Shown here: piece after piece, positions 60,427 through 64,000 of the stretch
Layout of the letters: each line of letters begins with the position of its first letter
Numbering within the stretch: the first letter of the stretch is position 1
NCBI RefSeq assembly: GCF_000816845.1
Contig: NZ_CP006880.1
Coordinates: 372,001-436,000, forward strand
DNA: 64,000 bases
Origin: Rhizobium gallicum bv. gallicum R602sp
GTDB taxonomy: Bacteria > Pseudomonadota > Alphaproteobacteria > Rhizobiales > Rhizobiaceae
Direction of reading: 5' to 3'
Notes under the pieces: model-generated
Databases searched by the model: none
Told to the model about the DNA's origin: nothing
Seen by the model: the letters and a program-made list of their open reading frames with translations, nothing else
Translations under genes and position numbers: made by a program

Positions 60427-61364
60427 CTGCGCGCCTCGCGGCCGGAAACGAGCAGGAGGGCAAGGATCAGCGTGCCGAACATAATCGACCGCCAGCCTGG
60501 GGAGGCATTGACCACAGTGATCAGCGCCGTCGTCGTGACGAGCAGGATTGCCCCCGGAATGGTCCCCGCATAGGTGCCGCGGCCGCCAAGGATGGAGGTG
60601 CCGCCGAGCACGACGGCGGCGATCGACGTCAGCAGATAGGGGTCGCCGATGCCGACATAGCCTTGCCGGTTCATGCCCAGCACGAGAATGCCCGCAAGCC
60701 CTGCGAAAAAGCCCGACAGAGTATGGACGATCAGCGTGTTGCGGGTGACGCTGACGCCGGAAAGCCGGGCAGCCAGCGGATTTGCCCCAAGCGCCAGGAA
60801 ACGCGCGCCGATCGGCATGCGGTGGACGAGTAGGAGGACGACGATCGAGACGACGAGCCACAGAATGATGCCGGCCGGAATCCCGAGCGGCCGCGCCTGC
60901 CCGAGCAGAATGACCGCCGGGTTGCCGACGGTGACCGCGCTGCCGCCGGCGACGATGACGAGCAAGCCTTGCAGGAAGGTTGCCATGGCAAGCGTCATGA
61001 TGATCGGCGGCACGCGAAGATAGGCAGCACCCGCGCCGTTCATGAGGCCGATGCCGGTGGCGATGGCGAGGGCCGCCGCGATGCCGACAAGGCCGGTCGG
61101 GTCCCAGGCCGGCGAAATAAGCGGCAGCAGGATCGCCGTGACGGTGATGACCGCGCCGACGGAAAGATCGATGCCGCCCATAAGGATGACGAGCGTCTGC
61201 CCGGCAGCCGCAATGCCGATCACAGCGGCGAGTTCGAGCAGGTAGCGCAGGTGGCCGTGGGCGCCGAAACCACGCAGCGTGAAGCTTGCGACGATCCAGA
61301 CGAGTGCGACTAGTAGGAAGGTCAGGAGCGGCGGATTGCGCAACGCGGACCTGATCGTGTTCAT
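60423..61364 (-). CDS. ribose-type ABC transporter permease (RbsC-like), second of two
   Basis: A 313-residue permease with about eight to ten hydrophobic segments. Seen: GQTLVILMGGIDLSVGAVITV, the RbsC/AraH hallmark, GNPAVILLGQAR, and ALGANPLAARLSGVSV with VVLGGTSILGGRGT. The ATG at 61364 has GGAGGG seven bases upstream (a downstream alternative to the ATG at 61379). It starts just after the first permease stop, with a 4-bp overlap. The two different permeases probably form a heterodimer in the importer encoded by this operon. Confidence 0.9.
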   Translation of the reverse strand: MNTIRSALRNPPLLTFLLVALVWIVASFTLRGFGAHGHLRYLLELAAVIGIAAAGQTLVILMGGIDLSVGAVITVTAILLPLISPAWDPTGLVGIAAALAIATGIGLMNGAGAAYLRVPPIIMTLAMATFLQGLLVIVAGGSAVTVGNPAVILLGQARPLGIPAGIILWLVVSIVVLLLVHRMPIGARFLALGANPLAARLSGVSVTRNTLIVHTLSGFFAGLAGILVLGMNRQGYVGIGDPYLLTSIAAVVLGGTSILGGRGTYAGTIPGAILLVTTTALITVVNASPGWRSIMFGTLILALLLVSGREARR

Positions 61365-62323
61365 CGTCTTGCCCTCCATTGCGCGAGAAGTTCCGGCACA
61401 GCGACTGCCCCGACGATGATCAGGCCCTGCGCGACATATTGCGCAACCGGCGGGAAGCCAAGGAAGAACATGACGTTGATCATGACCGAGAGCAGCAGGC
61501 TGCCGCAGATCGCGCCGCGCATCGTGCCCTTGCCGCCAAGGAAGCCTACGCCGCCGAGCACGGCGGCGGCGATCGAGTTCAGCGTGAAAGGCGTACCGAT
61601 AAGAGGATCACCCGAGCCGGTCTGGGCAGCGACGAAGAGCCCCGTCAGTGCTGCGAGGAGGCCGGACAGTGCGAAGGCGACGACTTTCACCCGTTCGACC
61701 GGGACGCCGGAGCGGAATGCGCCGACCGGATTGTCGCCAGCCGCGTAGATGCCGAGGCCGAGCGGGGTTGCGAGAAAGGCCTTCCAGAGCGCCACGATGA
61801 CGACGAGCAGCAGGAAGGCGACAGGTGTGTGGCCGGCCAGAGTCGTCGACAGCCAATCGGGAATGAACCCGCCCGGCCGCGGCAGCAGGATGAGTGCCAC
61901 CCCGCCAATGATGAAGGAGCCGGCGAGCGTGACGATGATGGCAGGCAGCCTCAGATGCGTTACGATGGCGCCGGTGACGGCGCCGATCGAAAGACCGGCG
62001 AGTGCGACCGCAAAAATGCCGCCCGGCACACCGAGCGCTCCTTCCATCGTCGTCGCGGCAATCACGGCTCCAAGGCTGACGAGGGGGCCGATCGCCAGGG
62101 TGATGCCACCATTGAGCATGAGAAGCGCCTGCGCCATGGTGACGAGCGCGAGCGGAAACCAGTTCTGCGTGAACTTCGAGAAGCCGCCGATGGAAAGGAT
62201 GCCGGGAAAGAGCAGCGCATAGAGAATGACAAAGGCGGCGACAACCAGATAGAGGCCGACAAGGCCGCGGTTGCGGCGAAGTTGGATCGAGCCGTAGAGC
62301 CGGGATGATGACCTCGTGCTCAT
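61361..62323 (-). CDS. ribose-type ABC transporter permease (RbsC-like), first of two
   Basis: A 320-residue permease. Seen: LVTMAQALLMLNGGITLAIG, in which the usual GIDLSVG is changed to GITLAIG, AAGDNPVGAFRSGVPVERVK, and AAVLGGVGFLGGKGTMRGA. These match the RbsC family with a divergent first motif. It overlaps the ATPase gene by 4 bp and the next permease gene by 4 bp. The altered motif suggests a substrate other than a plain pentose, but this is inference. Confidence 0.88.
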   Translation of the reverse strand: MSTRSSSRLYGSIQLRRNRGLVGLYLVVAAFVILYALLFPGILSIGGFSKFTQNWFPLALVTMAQALLMLNGGITLAIGPLVSLGAVIAATTMEGALGVPGGIFAVALAGLSIGAVTGAIVTHLRLPAIIVTLAGSFIIGGVALILLPRPGGFIPDWLSTTLAGHTPVAFLLLVVIVALWKAFLATPLGLGIYAAGDNPVGAFRSGVPVERVKVVAFALSGLLAALTGLFVAAQTGSGDPLIGTPFTLNSIAAAVLGGVGFLGGKGTMRGAICGSLLLSVMINVMFFLGFPPVAQYVAQGLIIVGAVAVPELLAQWRARR

Positions 62324-63834
62324 GCTGCCTCTCCCTGCGTCGTGGTGGTGATGCCCATGGCCGCGCCGACGATCGCTCCTTCGCTGATATCAGCTTGCGA
62401 CAGCACCACCGCGACGCGCCCCTCGCGCAGAACCACGACGCGGTCGCAGAGATGCACGAGCTCCGGCGTATCGGAACTGGCCAGAATGACGAGCCGCCCC
62501 TCGGCGGCGAAGGCACGGAGCATGAGATAGATTTCACGCTTGGTCTCGATGTCGACGCCGCGCGTTGGATCGTTGAGGAGCAGAACCGAAGGATCGAGCG
62601 GCAGCCATTTGGCGAGCGCCACCTTCTGCTGATTGCCGCCCGAAAGCGCCTGCACCGCGCGGGCCATGTCGCCCTTGATCGTCAGCCGGCGCGCGAGATC
62701 GGCGACAAGGCCGCTTTCCGCCTGCCGGTCGCGCAGCCCCTTGCCGGCGAGCCGTCCAAGCGAGGGCAGGATGAGATTGGATGCGATGGAATGGGGCAGG
62801 ACCAGCCCCTCGTGCTTGCGGTCGGCCGGGACATAGACGATGCCCGCGGCATTTGCCTCGCCCACATGGGCGGGCAGGCGAAACTTGCCTGATATCTCCG
62901 CTCTGGAAGCCGCGGCCGGAATCGCGCCGTAGAGGCCAAGCAGCAGGTCTTCCTGCCCTTGTCCCACGAGCCCGCCGATGCCGACGATCTCGCCGGCGCG
63001 GGCGGAGAAGCCGATGTCACGCACCATGCCGGCCGAAAAGCCTTCAACGCTGATGCGCATCGCGCCGGGTGTTGCGGCCAGGCGCGGCGGGAACAGGTCG
63101 CCGGTTTCGCGACCGACCATGAGGCGCACCAGGCCTTCGCCGTCGATGCCCGACAGCGACTGGTCCGCGGTGACCAAGCCGTCCTTCAGCACCGTGACAT
63201 GCGAGCAGAGCGCCTGCACCTCATTGAGGCGGTGGGAAATATAGAGTAGTGCCGTGCCGCGGTCCCTCAGCGTCCCGATCAGACGGGCAAGGATGCCGGC
63301 TTCGTGAGCGGAGAGCGACGAAGTCGGCTCGTCCAGAATAAGCACGCGTGGCTTCCGGAACAGCGCCTTGGCGATTTCCACCATCTGACGGCGGCCAAGC
63401 GCGAGATCGGCGACCGGCATGTCGAGCGGTTCGGTGAGACCCACCATTTCGCAGACATCCCGGACGCGGCGATGGAGCGCTCTGTAATCGATGAGACCGA
63501 ACCGGCGCGGAAACGCGCCGAGCCCGACGTTTTCGGCAATCGAGAGACTGGCTGTGAGGCTGAGCTCCTGCTGAACCACGGCGATACCCGCCGCGCGCGC
63601 AGCCGCTGGACTGAAGCGCCCGACGGACTTGCCGTCGACGAGGATGGAGCCACCGTCCGGCTGGAGCGCACCGGACAGGAGATTGATCAGCGTGGACTTG
63701 CCGGCGCCGTTTTCACCGAGCAGGGCATGAACCCTGCCCGGCAGAAGGGCGATGTCGACACCCTTCAAAACGGGATTGCCGAAAAATCCCCTGAACGCTT
63801 GCCGGGCTTCCAGCAGGGGTCTTTCTTCGGTCAT
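62320..63834 (-). CDS. ribose/monosaccharide-type ABC transporter ATPase (RbsA-like)
   Basis: A 504-residue double ATPase. Seen: Walker A GENGAGKST in the first domain, LALGRRQMVEIAKAL signature-type segment, Walker B VLILDEPTSSLS, and in the second domain LSGGNQQKVALAKWL and VLLLNDPTRGVD, the usual RbsA/MglA arrangement with a degenerate second half. The ATG at 63834 has GAGGGAAG seven bases upstream. Order in the operon is binding protein, ATPase, two permeases, then catabolic enzymes. It would drive uptake of a sugar or small polar compound. Confidence 0.92.
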   Translation of the reverse strand: MTEERPLLEARQAFRGFFGNPVLKGVDIALLPGRVHALLGENGAGKSTLINLLSGALQPDGGSILVDGKSVGRFSPAAARAAGIAVVQQELSLTASLSIAENVGLGAFPRRFGLIDYRALHRRVRDVCEMVGLTEPLDMPVADLALGRRQMVEIAKALFRKPRVLILDEPTSSLSAHEAGILARLIGTLRDRGTALLYISHRLNEVQALCSHVTVLKDGLVTADQSLSGIDGEGLVRLMVGRETGDLFPPRLAATPGAMRISVEGFSAGMVRDIGFSARAGEIVGIGGLVGQGQEDLLLGLYGAIPAAASRAEISGKFRLPAHVGEANAAGIVYVPADRKHEGLVLPHSIASNLILPSLGRLAGKGLRDRQAESGLVADLARRLTIKGDMARAVQALSGGNQQKVALAKWLPLDPSVLLLNDPTRGVDIETKREIYLMLRAFAAEGRLVILASSDTPELVHLCDRVVVLREGRVAVVLSQADISEGAIVGAAMGITTTTQGEAA

Positions 63835-63855
63835 GACGGCTTCCCTCAACGCGGA

Positions 63856-64000
63856 TTACTTGGCAAGCAGCTTGTCGAAGAGCGCCTTGTCGTAGTCCGA
63901 GTAGATATAGCCGTCAGCGGGGAACTTGTCGGCCCGTGCGAGGTAGCTGCCGATCGTGCTGTCGTCGATGACAGGCAGCGGCACCTTGACGAAGGCCGGA
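63856..64000 (-). CDS. C-terminal end of a sugar-type ABC substrate-binding protein (cut by window)
   Basis: The last 47 codons of a periplasmic binding protein: VKVPLPVIDDSTIGSYLARA and KFPADGYIYSDYDKALFDKL to TAA at 63856-63858. It lies 21 bases upstream of the ATPase gene in transcription order, so it is the first seen gene of the importer operon. The rest, with the signal peptide and ligand site, lies beyond the window edge, so substrate cannot be judged. Confidence 0.75.
   Translation of the reverse strand, partial: PAFVKVPLPVIDDSTIGSYLARADKFPADGYIYSDYDKALFDKLLAK

Noticed and set aside
1..64000. CRISPR array, rRNA operon, complete tRNA, riboswitch or replication origin
   Set aside because: No regularly spaced repeats or recognisable conserved elements were seen by eye; a dedicated search (for example CRISPRCasFinder, tRNAscan-SE, Infernal) could still find weak ones.

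Overview
The window looks like accessory DNA, perhaps a megaplasmid or genomic island, from a Rhizobium/Agrobacterium/Sinorhizobium-type alphaproteobacterium. The basis is high GC, many peptide, sugar and iron ABC importers in tight catabolic operons (4-bp ATGA overlaps are common), two LysR, an IclR, a TetR and an ArsR regulator, and degraded transposase fragments between blocks. No rRNA, complete tRNA, CRISPR array or replication gene was seen. Everything here was read by eye; no database search was run.

Layout. (1) 1-4072, minus: a 2-keto-acid decarboxylase cut by the window edge, an MBL-fold hydrolase and two xylose-isomerase-like TIM barrels, one of them IolE-like. (2) 4113-9220, minus: GH15 glucoamylase, a GMC oxidoreductase with a 3Fe-4S-type Cys motif, a VioB-type ferritin-like protein and a sorbitol-dehydrogenase small subunit. 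(3) 9545-10085: dead IS3-family element. (4) 10209-22164: a compact NRPS/PKS cluster. A PKS (KS-AT-KR-ACP-TE), a betaine-type binding protein and an NRPS (A-[N-MT]-PCP) form one operon; a Sfp-type phosphopantetheinyl transferase is divergent, and a DMT exporter and an ArsR regulator follow. (5) 22480-23212: FitAB-like toxin-antitoxin pair, then gene debris. (6) 24129-28054: ferric-iron ABC importer. (7) 28110-34238: Tn3 debris, a ferredoxin-cyclase-Rieske fusion, a TetR/SDR pair, a dead YcaC-like hydrolase and dinB. (8) 34397-45305: PrpD-like protein, two LysR regulators, and a dipeptide-type importer with a class-A beta-lactamase-like hydrolase and an AbgB-like amidase. (9) 45737-54670, minus: a second dipeptide-type importer with gamma-glutamyltransferase and an alpha/beta hydrolase, controlled by a divergent IclR. 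(10) 54860-56726: restriction-gene debris and an orphan TIM-barrel protein. (11) 56750-64000, minus: ribose-type ABC importer with an amidohydrolase, a D-threonine-aldolase-like PLP enzyme, a RidA protein and an aspartoacylase-like enzyme.

The most striking locus is block 4. The adenylation pocket reads D-I-L-Q-I-G-L-I-W-K, close to the known glycine code. The domain is interrupted by an N-methyltransferase, there is no condensation domain, and the partner PKS has one extension and ketoreduction module. Read literally, this builds a 3-hydroxy-4-(N-methylated amino)butanoyl thioester, the carbon skeleton of (nor)carnitine. The operon also encodes a binding protein of the family that binds betaine, carnitine and choline, and the releasing thioesterase has Cys in place of the usual nucleophilic Ser. 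I infer that the cluster makes carnitine, a norcarnitine or a cyclised derivative. The second standout is the 2Fe-2S ferredoxin / class III cyclase / Rieske fusion in block 7, a candidate redox-responsive nucleotide cyclase.
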